A DNA stretch of 64,000 nt, from positions 82,212,442 through 82,276,441 of the forward strand of contig CM042160.1 of NCBI GenBank assembly GCA_023376005.1, read 5' to 3'. Below the pieces are notes generated by a model. It saw nothing but the letters and a program-made list of their open reading frames with translations, made no database searches and was not told the origin of the DNA. This DNA is from Doryteuthis pealeii. Taxonomy: Eukaryota; Mollusca; Cephalopoda; Myopsida; Loliginidae. This document shows positions 30,945-41,454 of the stretch, in pieces. The stretch's first letter is position 1. The number at the start of each line of letters is the position of its first letter. The translations under genes and the position numbers were made by a program.

Positions 30945-31380
30945 TACAGTAGACCTCATAAAAGAGATTTAAAATTTGTTTAAAAACTCAAGAAATGAAA
31001 GTTAGAGGTTTATCGTTAAACAATCAAAACAAATGTGCAAGTTCATGCATCTTCTAAAAATTTTGATAGCATTTTAGTACAAGTCAAACACGCACATTTT
31101 TAAAAACTTGTTCAGTTGAATAGTATCATCTGTGCTGAAAGATTTCACCCTTATTTTTGTGTTTGAAAAAATTTTGGCCTCATGACTCTGAAAAAGGATA
31201 TTAGTAGAAGTGGTAAATATACCGAATATCTAGGCTAACATTTAAAAAAAAACTAGACTAGGCTAGGCCTAGGTCAGATAATTGCATTTAAATAATGGCT
31301 ATTTCGATTTAAGTCTTTTTTCGACTCAAGTCATGTCCTCTGGAACCAATTAATGATGTAGGGTAAGGTATTTCATTTTT
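30945..31380. mobile_element. Possible Tigger-like MITE
   Basis: Starts near ACAGTAGACCTCATAAAAGA and ends near CTTTTTTCGACTCAAGTCATG then TCCTCTGGAACCAATTAATG. The latter type of end is familiar from pogo/Tigger elements. Terminal inverted identity is weak by eye. 31381-31650 is unrecognised. Confidence 0.35.
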
Positions 31381-31652
31381 ACAGTTGATGTAATAAGTAA
31401 TTGAGTTACCTCTCCTACTTTATGATTACCTCCCCTTTGGAGAACTCTCTAGGGAATACTAGACTATATAAACTCTTAATAAGTGCGCCAATTATTCTAA
31501 GTAGAATAAAGCTTTCCAAAGTCTATTGGTGTTATTTCGTCATTACAGTTAGTTTTCTTAAATTTCTTAAATCAAATTATACGTCTTAGAGCAGTCAAGG
31601 GTGGGGGATATTCCAACTGTCATTAAGTGGGCTTACTATGTATATCATAGGA

Positions 31653-31830
31653 CTGGGTTAGCTCAGTTAGTAGAGAATTTTCCTAGGAATTGCAATGTTC
31701 TGGATTTGATACTGGTCCTTACCAACTCAGCGTATGAATAGCACAAATTGGATAATCTGATCTGTGCATTAAAGTGAGGTCTGATTTTCAATCCCTGTGT
31801 CCAGTGGCTTCAGCCATTAGACTAATAATG
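31653..31830 (+). mobile_element. SINE-A copy (tRNA-headed)
   Basis: GGTTAGCTCAGTTAGTAGAG gives box A, and CTGGATTTGATACTGG is a mutated box B. CAACTCAGCGTATGAATAGC then ATCTGTGCATTAAAGTG is family body. The 3' part is lost. Confidence 0.7.
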
Positions 31831-31924
31831 AATATAATAACAGCATGATCCTAGGGTGCCATCCCCCCAGGCAACATATACCCCTCAATTTAAAGGGGCA
31901 GAGCTGGGTTATTGACTAGTGCCT

Positions 31925-32240
31925 GAGGCACTGCAAAAGTTTTTAAAAATGTGTTTTAAAAAAACTGAGTTCAAAAAAGAAAATTTCAATACACATCAAG
32001 AATGAATAAAACAAAATGTCTTTGGCATAAAATAACCCAACAAGAGTTGACATGCCATACGACCAAAAAAAGAAAAAAGAAAAGATGGATGGATTGAAAG
32101 TCCAACCTCAAAACTAATGGAACAATGTTCTTATCACTGAACTATACCAGCAAGTATCTTCACCATTCATCACCATCATCATCACCACCATCACCATCAC
32201 CATCACCATCATCACCATCACCATCATCATCATCATACTG
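31925..32240. repeat. Family A reverse fragment and (CAT)n
   Basis: 31940-32062 is reverse-strand family A start (AATGAATAAAACAAAATGTC, TTGGCATAAAATAACCC, GTTGACATGCCATA). 32160-32240 is a CAT/CAC trinucleotide microsatellite. Confidence 0.7.
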
Positions 32241-32489
32241 ACACGTTAAAGCTTCACCCTAAGTGAGTGAAAAAAATATACAGTTTTTAACCAATGGATA
32301 AAAAGAAGTTGTTGTAATGAAAGAAGAGATTTTTAGTGTTGATTATTTAAAAGTCCAACAGATTTTTGTATCTTGACCTTTTTCTTCTCCTCGGGGAAAA
32401 GTAAACAGATCTTTTCTATTCTTTGGTTTTTCAAACATTGGAATCTAAATTGGAATTTTGCTTTTCTTTTTACTTATATTACATAGACT

Positions 32490-32572
32490 AGCAAATATAT
32501 GCACCCTTCACACATACACACACACACACACGCACGCACACACACACACACATACACACACACACACACTTG
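32490..32572 (-). repeat. Helitron 3'-end fragment broken by (CA)n
   Basis: CTAGCAAATATATGCACCCT at 32490 is the Helitron terminus. The hairpin partner is missing and a CA microsatellite (32512-32572) follows. 32241-32489 is unrecognised. Confidence 0.6.
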
Positions 32573-32692
32573 AAAGCAATTAAGACTTTACACAAAAAAA
32601 TGATCTAAGGATGTTTCAAGAACAGTTGGTTGGAATATTAATTGGTTTTTAAATAAGAAAGAAAAATGAGGAAAGAAAATTAATTAGCAATA

Positions 32693-33255
32693 CTAGCAAA
32701 AATATGCACCCACTGTAGGGTGCAAGTATTTTAATGTAATAAAATATTGTATTAAATTAAAAAGGCTAATGAAACTAAATAAGATAAAATGATTTGAAAC
32801 GGGGGGGGGGGTATAATTAAAAAATAAAACAACTTTGAAACTAACTTTCTATCACTCCCATTTTCATTGCAAAAAATTTAGTTAAAACAGGAAAGAAAGA
32901 ATAAAATACAGTTATTTCTTCTTGTTAATGAATTTCTTTTAAGATTTATTTCCGAGATTTTTGCTCATATTCATCAAGATAAAACCAAACAATCAGACAT
33001 TAATAATACTAAGCACATATTTATTCAAATCAAAATGTTTAATATCAATAAGCAAATTAGCCTTCCATTCACACTGTAAACCGTTATTTTGTTGTATATA
33101 TAAATACAATTGCATGTTTATTAGTATGTAGATGCCCAACAGTCTTGGATGTCCATTTTATTTTAAAGTTAAATAAATAAAATCATGGGGTTAAGAATGT
33201 GACTTGAATAGTAATATAGTTTTGGTTACAGACAGACCACCCTATTATAATAAGA
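32693..33255 (-). mobile_element. Non-autonomous Helitron-like element, complete
   Basis: CTAG at 32693, hairpin GCACCC/GGGTGC with 6-base loop (about 32706-32723), minus-strand 5' end TCTTATTATAATAGGG at 33255. Host bases are A before TC and T after CTAG on the minus strand. 563 bp; a poly-G run lies inside. No open frame. Confidence 0.7.
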
Positions 33256-33469
33256 TATGTGCCTGTTTTAAATAATAGATATTTATTGAATTAAAATTGT
33301 AAGCCCCCCCAAAAGTGGGGTACGATATACATTTATATTTTCAATATCAATAATTAAAATTTTAATATTGAGGTTTGAATAAATAAATCAAGTGATTATA
33401 TAAACATTATTATAACCAGTATTCAAATTATATAACACACATCGCATGAGTTTAAAGAAATTAATACCA

Positions 33470-33669
33470 TGGGCTGTTTTTAGGCAAATCTATCTCAGCT
33501 AGACCTTAACAGAGACATTGTTAATAAATAAGATGCGAATCAACATTAAATAATGATTATTTAATAACCATTAAGAATATAATGTAAATAACTAAGGGAA
33601 TTGTGACGTTGGTGGTGACATAGTTTTGGTTAGAAAGAGACAGGAACATAATGTCCATTATGACAAGAA
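33470..33669 (-). mobile_element. Helitron-like 5'-end fragment
   Basis: Shares ACAGAGACATTGTTAATAAA, TAACTAAGGGAATTGTGACG and TGTCCATTATGACAAGA with the family. The 3' half is absent. 33256-33469 is unrecognised. Confidence 0.5.
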
Positions 33670-33724
33670 GGTATGCAATTTTGGCCTGTATGGGTGCATA
33701 TAGGTTGCTGCATAATACCTAATG

Positions 33725-33955
33725 ATGCTTGTCTCCTGGGTATGACGTTAAACTGCATCTAGTGGTGAGGTTCCAATTCTGGAACTCTGGGGATTCATTG
33801 CCATTAATCCCAGGTCCACTCTGACCTGGAGTGGTAGTACCTGTTAGGGTCCCATCTATGGGTTAAATAGAAAAATTGAGTTTTTAAAAAATTTGAGTAC
33901 TCATCAAGAATGAATAAAACAAAACGTCTTCAGCATAAAATAACCCAACAAGTGG
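33725..33955 (-). repeat. Family A repeat, reverse copy
   Basis: CTCCTGGGTATGACGTTAAA, CCAGGTCCACTCTGACCTGG, TAGGGTCCCATCTATGGG and CTTCAGCATAAAATAACCC match family A in reverse. The copy is cut at GTTGAC (33955) by the gag-like block. Confidence 0.75.
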
Positions 33956-34273
33956 TTGACACGTCTGTTTGGAGGATTGCCTGAACGGACCTTGGTGTAC
34001 GCGTTTGTGGCAGGACTCCCAGCTCGAGTAAAACAACTGTTAAGGGAGTCCACAAGTATGGAGGCAACGCCAATGGAGCATTTGCTTGAGCGCGCACGGG
34101 CTATCGTCAAGGATGAAGCAGAGCTGGGGCAGCCAATTACAATGGCCATTCAGAAGGCCCAGAGTGGCCATAAAACTCCCCCCAGGCTGGACCTTCAAGC
34201 GGACCTTGTGGAAGGCTTGGTCACATGGCTAAGGTGTGCAAGAGTAGCATGGATGAAAGACGTGGGCGCATAA
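33956..34273 (+). pseudogene. Gag-like fragment of an LTR retrotransposon
   Basis: 105 open codons, distinctly GC- and CpG-rich compared with the flanks. It reads LFGGLPERTLVYAFVAGLPA, then RVKQLLRESTS and HLLERARAIVKDE. FVAGLP--VK--LR and L-RAR-I---E recall the capsid C-terminal part of Ty3/gypsy-type gag proteins. The similarity after about residue 75 is not clear. No zinc knuckle, protease or polymerase follows. The upstream side is abruptly family A, so the fragment is truncated on both sides. Confidence 0.55.
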
Positions 34274-34276
34274 GCA

Positions 34277-34400
34277 AATGCTCCACCGGAGTTGCCTCTA
34301 TACTTGTGGATTTCCTCAACAGTTGTTTTACTCGAGCCGGGAGTCCTGCGACAAACATGTACACCAAGGTCCGTTCAGGCAATCCTCCAAACAGCTAATG
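34277..34400 (-). pseudogene. Second gag-like fragment, inverted
   Basis: The minus strand repeats the first 40 codons of the fragment at 33956 with a few substitutions (VYMFVAGLPA, RKSTSIEATPVEHLL). The two diverged copies point toward each other, so this is a rearranged pair and not a simple hairpin. Confidence 0.6.
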
Positions 34401-34960
34401 TTCATCTTCTTCGTCATTGTTGTCGTCACAATCCTTAGCAACTAATGTCGCAACACTCGTTACTGCCGTCACCCTACTTCTGGGTGTTGCCTTCTACTTA
34501 TACACCATTTCCCCCAATCATCCGGGCGTCTGTGCCCCACACACAGGACTGTCAACCCAATCCCGGAATGCGATCATCTATCATCCGAGCATCTGGCACT
34601 CACATACAGGACTGTGGCATCTCGACTCTGGTACCCGCGCCAATGTGTCGCCCTTTTGCATTCTGAAGGATGCAGGTTCGATTCTAGGTCAGTCTTACAT
34701 GCCAGGCAAAGCCAAGCCCGTTTCCTTCGAGAATACGGCAAGCCTTCACGCCCGCCACTCACCTCGTGTTCTGTGTCACAAAATCCAATCAACCGACTAA
34801 TGATGCTTGGGCTTGGATAAAAAGCAAGGATCATAAACGCTGATTTTCAAGGCAAGCAAAACCTCCCCTACTCAAAATCCATGATGGTCGATGCAATCAA
34901 ATGCAAAACAGATTCTGTGAATGTTCAAATACTTATGACCAATACTTTCAATAATCTTTA
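34401..34960. other. GC-richer block, unrecognised
   Basis: Three overlapping frames (34417-34800, 34445-34666 and, on the minus strand, 34574-34834) are open because the sequence is GC-rich. None shows a domain. It may belong to the same retroelement as the gag-like fragments. Confidence 0.3.
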
Positions 34961-34962
34961 TG

Positions 34963-35765
34963 ATTGGTTGGTTTGTTGGTTGGTTGGATTTTATGGCATG
35001 TCAACCCCTGTTGGGTTATTTTATGCCGAAGATGTTTTTTGTTTTATTCATTCTTTCTTGTGTATAATTGTAATTTGTGAGTGTTTCGAACATCAAGAGT
35101 AGACATAAAAGACTTTTGTTGGTCTATGAACTTAAATACTTGATTGGAGTTGGTTGGTTTTTATGGCATGTCAAACCCTGTTGGGTTATTTTATGCCAAA
35201 CATGTTTTTATTTTATCATTCTTGTTGGGTATTCAAAATTTCTTTTAAAGACATTTTTTTAAAACTCATTTTTTGATATATTCAACCCACAGATGTACTA
35301 GACATGTGCAGGTTTAAAGAAAAAAATGGTTGGCTGGTTGGTTGGTTGGATTTACAGCAAAGTGGACCTGGGATTAATGGTGATGAAAAGGTACTCCCTA
35401 CTCCCCAGAGATCCAGAATTGGAATCTCATTACTAGATCCAGTTTAAATCATACCCAGGACACTAAGACCCTCAGCTACTGCCTTCTCGTACATATATAA
35501 GCAATAGAGTCAGGACAATCATATAGGTGCTAGGGCTTGATGTGACCAGCTGATTGATTGGAGGGGACTTCTCTGATTGCCCAAACAAGGTCGCAAGTGA
35601 TGTTGCAAGTCAAGACTGCTCAGCCACCAGGGTTTTATCCTTTAGCATCACGGTCACCACCCATGGCCCCATTTTTTTTGGGGGGGGGGTCTTACCCTTT
35701 TGTAGAGGTGCAGTCAGCATATTCTACTGCCTCAGCCAAGAGGGCTTATCGTTTATAAGTATTAC
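34963..35765 (+). repeat. Family A, two 5' fragments and one long copy
   Basis: Start segments at 34968-35060 and 35150-35240 (TTTTATGGCATGTCAACCCC, GGGTTATTTTATGCC). The body runs from about 35335 (GTGGACCTGGGATTAATGG) to 35715 (ATATAGGTGCTAGGGC, GATGTGACCAGCTGATTG, TCTTACCCTTTTGTAGAGG). Confidence 0.75.
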
Positions 35766-35769
35766 CCTA

Positions 35770-36028
35770 GAGAAAGTAAGGCTCAGATGTAATTTAGCAA
35801 ATTTATATTTATAAAATATATTTCAGTTTTTGTGTTCATTCTAATTTTGTAATTTTTGTAATTTTGTTATTTTTTTTATTTTTTTTACTTTTTATAAAAT
35901 TCTGCCTTTTTTTTATTTATATTTTAATTTTTTTATTTTTTTTTTTTAATTTTCTAAAATCTATTTTAAAATGAAAAACAAGTAGAACAAGGTGGAATTG
36001 TCTCTGTGAATGTGGCTGTCTGTTTTTC

Positions 36029-36059
<31 letters not shown>

Positions 36060-36145
36060 CATTTTTCCCATCTTGTTTTTTTTTTGTTTTTTTAGGTAAA
36101 TATATTTATGTATATCCATGCTGTCAGCATGACCTGATGATATAA
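35770..36145. other. T-rich DNA and (TA)n, nothing else recognised
   Basis: Poly-T-rich 35850-35960 and a TA run at 36034-36056. CTGATGA at 36134 has no GAAA partner and is not a ribozyme. Confidence 0.6.
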
Positions 36146-36455
36146 TCTTATTATAATGGAGATTGTGTGTTTGTCTGTCAGTAAGCGAAACTATATCACT
36201 ACTCACGTCACAATTCCCTTTGTTATTTATGTCAGCATTCTCCATGATTTTATTTTTTATTCAAACCTCAGTTATTAATAAAATTGTTTTACATTATTAA
36301 TACTTTAGGCCTTAAAAAACAAAATAGCGGTTTACAGTGTGAACGGGAAGACTAATTTGCATATTGATATTAAAAATTTGATTTTGATAAATATGTGCTT
36401 AGTATTATTGATTTCTAATTGTTTGGTTTTATCTTAATGAATCCCTTTTAAGAAC
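36146..36455 (+). mobile_element. Helitron-like element, 3'-truncated
   Basis: Plus-strand 5' end TCTTATTATAATGGAG preceded by A. The body matches 7487 down to about 7130 (TTATTTATGTCAGCATTCTC then GATTTTATTTTTTATTC; TAATTGTTTGGTTTTATCTT). It ends before the hairpin and CTAG. Confidence 0.65.
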
Positions 36456-36471
36456 ACAACATATATATATA

Positions 36472-36710
36472 TGTTGTGTCCTTAAAATGGATACAATCAG
36501 ACGAGGTTATAGTTGAGTGGAAGGACCAGTCAACACGTTTCATAGATTTAAGATAGAGGGTTTTATTGCAGAGAGATACAATAAGACAGACAAGGAATAG
36601 TCAGGCACGCTACTAATCCTCAAAGCCAGCCCAGTATAATGCTGTGCTCAGTATATATATATAGTCAGACCACATGGGTGAGAGAGAGTGTAGAATATTC
36701 CATTACAACA
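36472..36710 (-). mobile_element. Solo LTR candidate, 239 bp
   Basis: On the minus strand it begins TGTTGTAATGG and ends GGACACAACA. A TATA box (36664-36649) is followed by an AATAAAA polyadenylation signal (36567-36561). Flanking ATATA on both sides could be a 5-bp target duplication but lies in TA repeats and is uninformative. The TG...CA ends with TGTTGT/ACAACA inverted termini and the promoter-to-polyA layout support an LTR. Confidence 0.6.
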
Positions 36711-36714
36711 ATAT

Positions 36715-37265
36715 ATATATATATATATATAAAAGGGTTTTATAATTTGCTTGAAGCATTGTGTTTATATTAGTTTGCTGGTTGGTTTTGAAGGCTATCA
36801 CAATGCAAGTGTAAAGAAAAAAGAAGGTAACTGTGGTGTTGTTTGTTAACCTGTAAGTTATTCTCAGTTCTTAATATTTCGGGATAAAAAATCCCATCTA
36901 CAGAAGATTACTAGAACTGAAGTTGTTGCTAGTGGCTGTTCATTTGTTCTGTCTCATGCCTTCCAGATTCTGTGTGTGTGTGTGTGTGTGCTTGTGTGTT
37001 TGTGTTTGTGTGTGTGTAAGTGTGTGTGTGCGCGTTTATGTTTGTGTGTCTATTCATTTGCTTTTTTTTTGTTAATTATTATTCCAGATTTGGCTCGCCC
37101 TCTAAGCATGTTTTTTTGTATACTAACAGGACCATCTGATCTCTTTTTTATTAATATGTGTCTGAGATTAACATTCCAGATATCGTTTGATTGTTTATGG
37201 GTGCGGGTGTGTAAATTTACTGTCTATTCAAGACCAACCAACAAACCAATATATATATATATATA
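36715..37265. other. TG-rich and unrecognised DNA
   Basis: A (TG)n-rich tract at 36971-37050 opens a cysteine/valine-rich frame (36976-37341) that is an artefact. No other feature apart from a short TA run at 37250. Confidence 0.5.
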
Positions 37266-37437
37266 TGATAGGAATGTAAACACGGTGTGTTTGGATATGG
37301 CTTTTTGCCGACAATTTTTGGGAGAATATGTGCTTAATTGAAGTCGCACCTAATTTTGAAAATTAATTGATTAATAATTAATTAATTAGGCGGGAATGCC
37401 TATTTAAATGTAAGGCTAAACAAATCGAGAAAAATCA

Positions 37438-37479
37438 ATCTGTATGTACATTTCGGCCTATTAGGCCTCATCAGCAGAG
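37438..37479 (-). ncRNA. Hammerhead ribozyme, near complete
   Basis: Core CUGAUGA (37474-37468), stem II GGCC/GGCC (37467-37455), GAA (37454-37452), stem III AUGUACAU (37451-37444), A17 (37443). Stem I is CUCUG with CAGAU (4 of 5 pairs), because two bases are missing relative to other copies. Confidence 0.75.
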
Positions 37480-37541
37480 CTATAGATAGGAAGACTGCCC
37501 TGTGCGTGATTCGAAACCGGACAGTCAAGCTGACAGGCCAG

Positions 37542-37577
37542 TGATGAGGCCTAATAGGCCGAAATGTACATACAGAG
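37542..37577 (+). ncRNA. Hammerhead, 5'-truncated inside the core
   Basis: UGAUGA (37542-37547), stem II GGCC/GGCC, GAA, AUGUACAU, A and CAGAG are present. The first core base is G where C is required, and the 5' strand of stem I is absent. It cannot fold as a complete ribozyme. Confidence 0.7.
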
Positions 37578-37702
37578 ATTGATTTTTCTCGATTTGTTTA
37601 GCCTTACATTTAAATAGGCATTCCCGCCTAATTAATTAATTATTAATCAATTAATTTTCAAAATTAGGTACGACTTCAATTAAGCACTTATTCTCCCAAA
37701 AT

Positions 37703-38020
37703 ATATATATATATATATATATTAATTGTGATAATTGTTGTGAACTTTCTTTTTGTGTATATGTGTATGTTTAAATTTACTTTCCTTTTTTATCTATGTA
37801 TGTAAATAAAATAGAAAGTATCTAGTTGTTAAAATTTTGGAGTTTTTATTCGCAAGAAAAGTTGCCCAGTTGAAATGGAATTAAAATGTTGCTTATCTTT
37901 GAAGATACTAAAAGAATAAACAGTTTTATTTTCATTGAAAGACAGAAACTCTTTATATAAGATAAAATTCTAAGTATATATACATGTGTGTGTGTATTGT
38001 GAAGGTTTATATATAAAGGG
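37703..38020. other. Unrecognised AT-rich DNA
   Basis: No feature that I can name; TG run at 37986-37995, poly-G at 38020-38027. Confidence 0.4.
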
Positions 38021-38310
38021 GGGGGGTTGATTGGATTGGTCTCTTTGTTTAATAGAATTATTAACCTGCGTGGGTTATTTAATGCCAAAGCCATCCTTGT
38101 AGAAGAACAGTAGTGTTACTATTTTAGCGATTATACCATGATATCTCCCCCAGTGTGTGTTAAGGTTTATATATAAGGTCTATGTTGATTGGGATTGTTT
38201 CTTGTTTAATGGCAAATTAACCTGCATGGGTTATTTAATGCCAAAGTCATCCTTGTAAAAGAACAGTAGTGGTAATCTATGGGTTAAATAGAAAAACATG
38301 AGTTTATAAA
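38020..38310 (+). repeat. Family A-like 5' segment, duplicated
   Basis: TTAACCTGCGTGGGTTATTT then AATGCCAAAGCCATCCTTG (38065) and TTAACCTGCATGGGTTATTT then AATGCCAAAGTCATCCTTG (38218) are two copies about 153 bp apart, each followed by AGAACAGTAGT. A related copy is at 57.51 kb. Confidence 0.6.
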
Positions 38311-38599
38311 AAAATTGGTATCGGCATTAAGCCATAGCTGGGGGGAGGTGAGGGGTTCATACCTTTCCCAAATATGAAAGGGAACATAATAGCATTCAAC
38401 ACAACTTCTGACTTACATTCTTAAAATTCTATTTAGGAATGATTTGAATAATCATTCTATCTATCTATTAAGTTTGAATTCTTAATTTCAATTTTTAAAT
38501 CCTCACATCTAAATCATGTTTCATATGAGTCCAGTTAAAAATAATTTTGTCCATGAAAAGTTTTTTAAGAGAATTTTTTCTTAAAAATCTTCTTAGATT

Positions 38600-38785
38600 T
38601 GTAAAAACTCAGCGTATGAGTAGCACAAGGATCTGTGCCGTAAAGTAAGAAGCTGATGGTAAGTGTGGCGCTCCACCTGAGACCCTGAAACAATCTCCTT
38701 GGTCTAGCGCTAGTGAAAAGGGGATAGATTCCCTCACTGTCTGGCTGATACTGACATTAGGCCACCCCGACGACTTAGAGTGAGA
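38600..38785 (+). mobile_element. SINE-A copy, head missing
   Basis: AACTCAGCGTATGAGTAGCA, AGAAGCTGATGGTAAGTGTG, CAATCTCCTTGGTCTAGCGC and GATAGATTCCCTCACTGTCT to CACCCCGACGACTTAG. The tRNA-like head is absent. Confidence 0.75.
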
Positions 38786-38909
38786 AACCAAATTTTGTGT
38801 GTTTCTTAGTTAGAAACCCATTAATGTGTCTGCGAGATTTCAAACCAGAATGGCATCTCTTTTCGGAGTTATAAGTTCAGACGTACATACAGAAACTTTC
38901 TTTTATATA

Positions 38910-38960
<51 letters not shown>
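38910..38960. repeat. (TA)n microsatellite
   Basis: TA run with one irregularity. 38786-39220 is otherwise unrecognised. Confidence 0.95.
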
Positions 38961-38961
<1 letters not shown>

Positions 38962-39226
38962 TGTGGCCCATAAGAAACTGAATCTTTGAAACAGCATACC
39001 AATTAGCTTTTTTTTGTTTGTGTATACATGTGACTAATTTGGAATTTTTAAAAAAAAATCTGCCTCATTTCTGTATAGTGTGTAACATTGGATGCCCCAA
39101 ATGCTAGAATTGACATTTCTGAAGTGAGATTTCACCCCTTCCCGCTTTGCCACACAAATTGAACAATGAAGGATCTTGACTTGAATTGATCATCTATTTC
39201 AAATTCCTGTAAATAATAAGAAGGAT

Positions 39227-39980
39227 TTTAATTGGTTGGTTCTACAGCAATGCATGATGGGATATTTTAAAGTTCACTATCTATTCACTTCAGAACTCAT
39301 TCTATTCAAATAAAGTCCTATTAATTAATAATTAATAATAATAATGAAATTTATTGTGTACAGTGCTCAGGTGCACCACAACTCATCAAAGTCTCATGTC
39401 AAGTACACAGAATAATGTATTAGTGTCAGGAATATGAACAGTTACAGTAGTAATATGCATGTATGTGTGTGTGTGCATATGTGTGTGGAGAGGGCATCAG
39501 GTATAGTGTCAGTGGACTACAGGAAGCATGGAGGCTTTGAAAGATTCAGTGTTTCGGCAGCCTACAACAGACGCAGGCAGCTTATTCCATGCCTCCGCAA
39601 TTCTGAGCATGAAGAAATGTTTCCGAATGTCACGTGAGCAGTATTATTATAATCCGAGTCCTTCTGTGAGAGTTATTGCCAGTGGTTTATGGTAGGATTG
39701 CAGTGGTGGGAGAGCCACTGTGAGTGACTTAATTCCTTGCTTACCAAATTTCCCATATGGCAGTACCAAATTTTCTTGGTATTTTTTACTGTATAATGGG
39801 ATATTTCAAAGTTCACTATCTATTCATCTCAGAATTCATTCTATTCAAATAAAATTGTAATCTGAGTCCTTCTTCTCAATTATAATGAACTAACCATCAG
39901 TTTTTGTACTTTGCTTGGGTATGGTATGCATAGAAACAGTTCCTGGTGGGAGAGCCACTGTGAGTGGTTTAAAGTAGGCA
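39227..39980. repeat. Duplicated unit; first copy interrupted by a LINE fragment
   Basis: AAGTTCACTATCTATTCA-TTC and ATTCTATTCAAATAAA occur at 39270-39315 and 39810-39855. AATC-GAGTCCTTCT and GGTGGGAGAGCCACTGTGAG occur after the LINE (39651, 39705) and again at 39862 and 39945. The second copy is contiguous, so it shows the uninterrupted site. Confidence 0.7.
39330..39648 (-). mobile_element. LINE 3'-end fragment inserted in a duplicated unit
   Basis: Same family as 29.1 kb: AAT repeats, AATGAAATTTATTGTG, GTGCACCACAACTCATCAAA, and the coding remnant ATGGAGGCTTTGAAAGATTC. The minus strand reads the LINE C-terminal pattern (R-S--FRKHFFMLRIAEAWN). It is truncated at about 39645 (GTCACGTGAGCAG), earlier than the 29.1-kb copy. 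Confidence 0.7.
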
Positions 39981-40473
39981 AAGAGTTAAAAGAGATAAGT
40001 ATTGTTAAGTTACCTTTGAAAAAATTTGGTTTCTTTTTTGGACATACCTTGTATGAGAAGTTATAAAAGTCTCAGGTTTTTGAAAGAAATATCTTTGCCT
40101 TTTATGGCAAGATATAAAAAGCTTTCATAGCGGGCGGACATGTTTGTTTGATTTTAAGAAAATCATAAATGCAAATGAGCAATTTTATAACTTGATTTGC
40201 ATGTTTCCTTCCATCATCAGTTTATTTTTGATTTGTTTAATTGGTGAAAACATTTCGGTCACCTTTGTGATTTTTTATTGATCTTCTTTTGTTCTTTACA
40301 TTCATTTTTGTTTTTCTTTTTTGTCTGGGACATGAAAGGGTTGATTAAAATAAATTTGACTCGCTTTGTCATTTTAATTCCTTTGTTTTATCTTGTATAT
40401 TAATGAGAAACTAAATCTGTACCAAATAATGTATTCTATAAAAGAATATATATATATATATATATTATATATA

Positions 40474-40614
40474 TAAAGGTGTGTCAAAAAAGTATCGAGA
40501 TTGAAGCTGTATTTACCAAGATAGAAATGAAGAATGAATGGAACGTTATTTTTTTTCAGAATAGAAGGTCTGTCAAAAAGTACACAAAATCTCGATACCT
40601 TTTTTGGCACATCT

Positions 40615-40620
<6 letters not shown>
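40474..40620. mobile_element. Mariner-type MITE
   Basis: Terminal inverted repeats AAGGTGTGTCAAAAAAGTAT and, in reverse, TACCTTTTTTGGCACATCTTA. TATA flanks. Internal GAATGAATGGAACGTTATT and TTTTTTCAGAATA. The same family lies at 40.92 and 43.21-43.46 kb. 39981-40470 is otherwise unrecognised. Confidence 0.65.
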
Positions 40621-40647
<27 letters not shown>

Positions 40648-40765
40648 AGCGAAAAGGGGATAGATTCCCTCACTGTCTGGCTCATACCGACAAAGGCCAC
40701 ACACACTGCATAATATATGTATATATATATATATATATATGAACTAAAAGTGTAAAGACAAACAG

Positions 40766-40809
<44 letters not shown>

Positions 40810-40815
40810 TTTCTT
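40620..40815. repeat. TA microsatellites around a SINE-A 3' fragment
   Basis: TA runs at 40616-40646, 40715-40740 and 40770-40808. 40650-40698 is SINE-A (GAAAAGGGGATAGATTCCCT, ACTGTCTGGCTCATACCGAC). Confidence 0.8.
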
Positions 40816-40915
40816 TGTTGGAGTACCAAGTTCCTTGGTACAAGGTTGATTCTAGGCTGGTTCTATTCTCTACCTGTATTCTGAAAAAATTAATCATTAG
40901 AATGATATTTTTTTC

Positions 40916-40978
40916 AGAATACAAGGTGTGTCAAAAAGTACAAAAAATCTTGATACTTTTTTGACACACCTTATATAG
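40916..40978. mobile_element. Mariner-type MITE ends fused into a hairpin
   Basis: ACAAGGTGTGTCAAAAAGTA is followed after a short centre by TACTTTTTTGACACACCTTA. Only the inverted ends remain, about 58 bases, preceded by TTTTTTCAGAAT. Confidence 0.7.
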
Positions 40979-41143
40979 GCTGATTTAGCTCAGTCAGTAG
41001 AGCATTAGCCCAGGAATCTCTCTCTCTGTCTCTCTCCCCCTCTCTGTCTCTGTCTCTGTCTCTCTCCTCTCTCTCTCTCTCGTTTTCTCTCTCTCTCTCT
41101 CTCGCTCTCATTTTCTCTATCTCATTCTCTCTCTCTTTCTCTT

Positions 41144-41178
<35 letters not shown>

Positions 41179-41339
41179 GTTTTCTCTCTCTCTCTCTCTC
41201 TCGCTCTCATTTTCTCTATCTCATTCTCTCTCTCTTTCTCTTTCTCTCTCTCTCTCTCCCTCTCTCTCTCTCTCTCTCGTTTTCTCTCTCTCTCTCTCTC
41301 GCTCTCATTTTCTCTATCTCATTCTCTCTCTCTTTCTCT

Positions 41340-41372
<33 letters not shown>

Positions 41373-41418
41373 CTCGTTTTCTCTCTCTCTCTCTCTCGCT
41401 CTCATTTTCTCTATCTCA

Positions 41419-41454
<36 letters not shown>

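Larger units (their letters stand above)
37268..37702. mobile_element. Inverted pair of 369-family hammerhead SINEs
   Basis: Left copy (minus) 37315-37470 and right copy (plus) 37542-37700 are reverse complements. Between them lies the tRNA-like head of the left copy only (GATTCGAAACCGGACAGTC). The part before 37315 matches the preceding unit of the tandem at 8.9 kb (AAACACGGT-TGTTTGGA-ATGGC). The right copy starts exactly at TGATGA of the ribozyme core. A TA run follows. Confidence 0.8.

Noticed and set aside
36128..36150. CTGATGA hammerhead core next to a Helitron
   Set aside because: No GAAA and no stem II follow.
36976..37341. 121-codon cysteine/valine-rich frame
   Set aside because: It opens in a (TG)n tract and ends within a hammerhead element; no domain.
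40971..41210. Arg/Glu-rich 79-codon frame
   Set aside because: Complement of the CT minisatellite.
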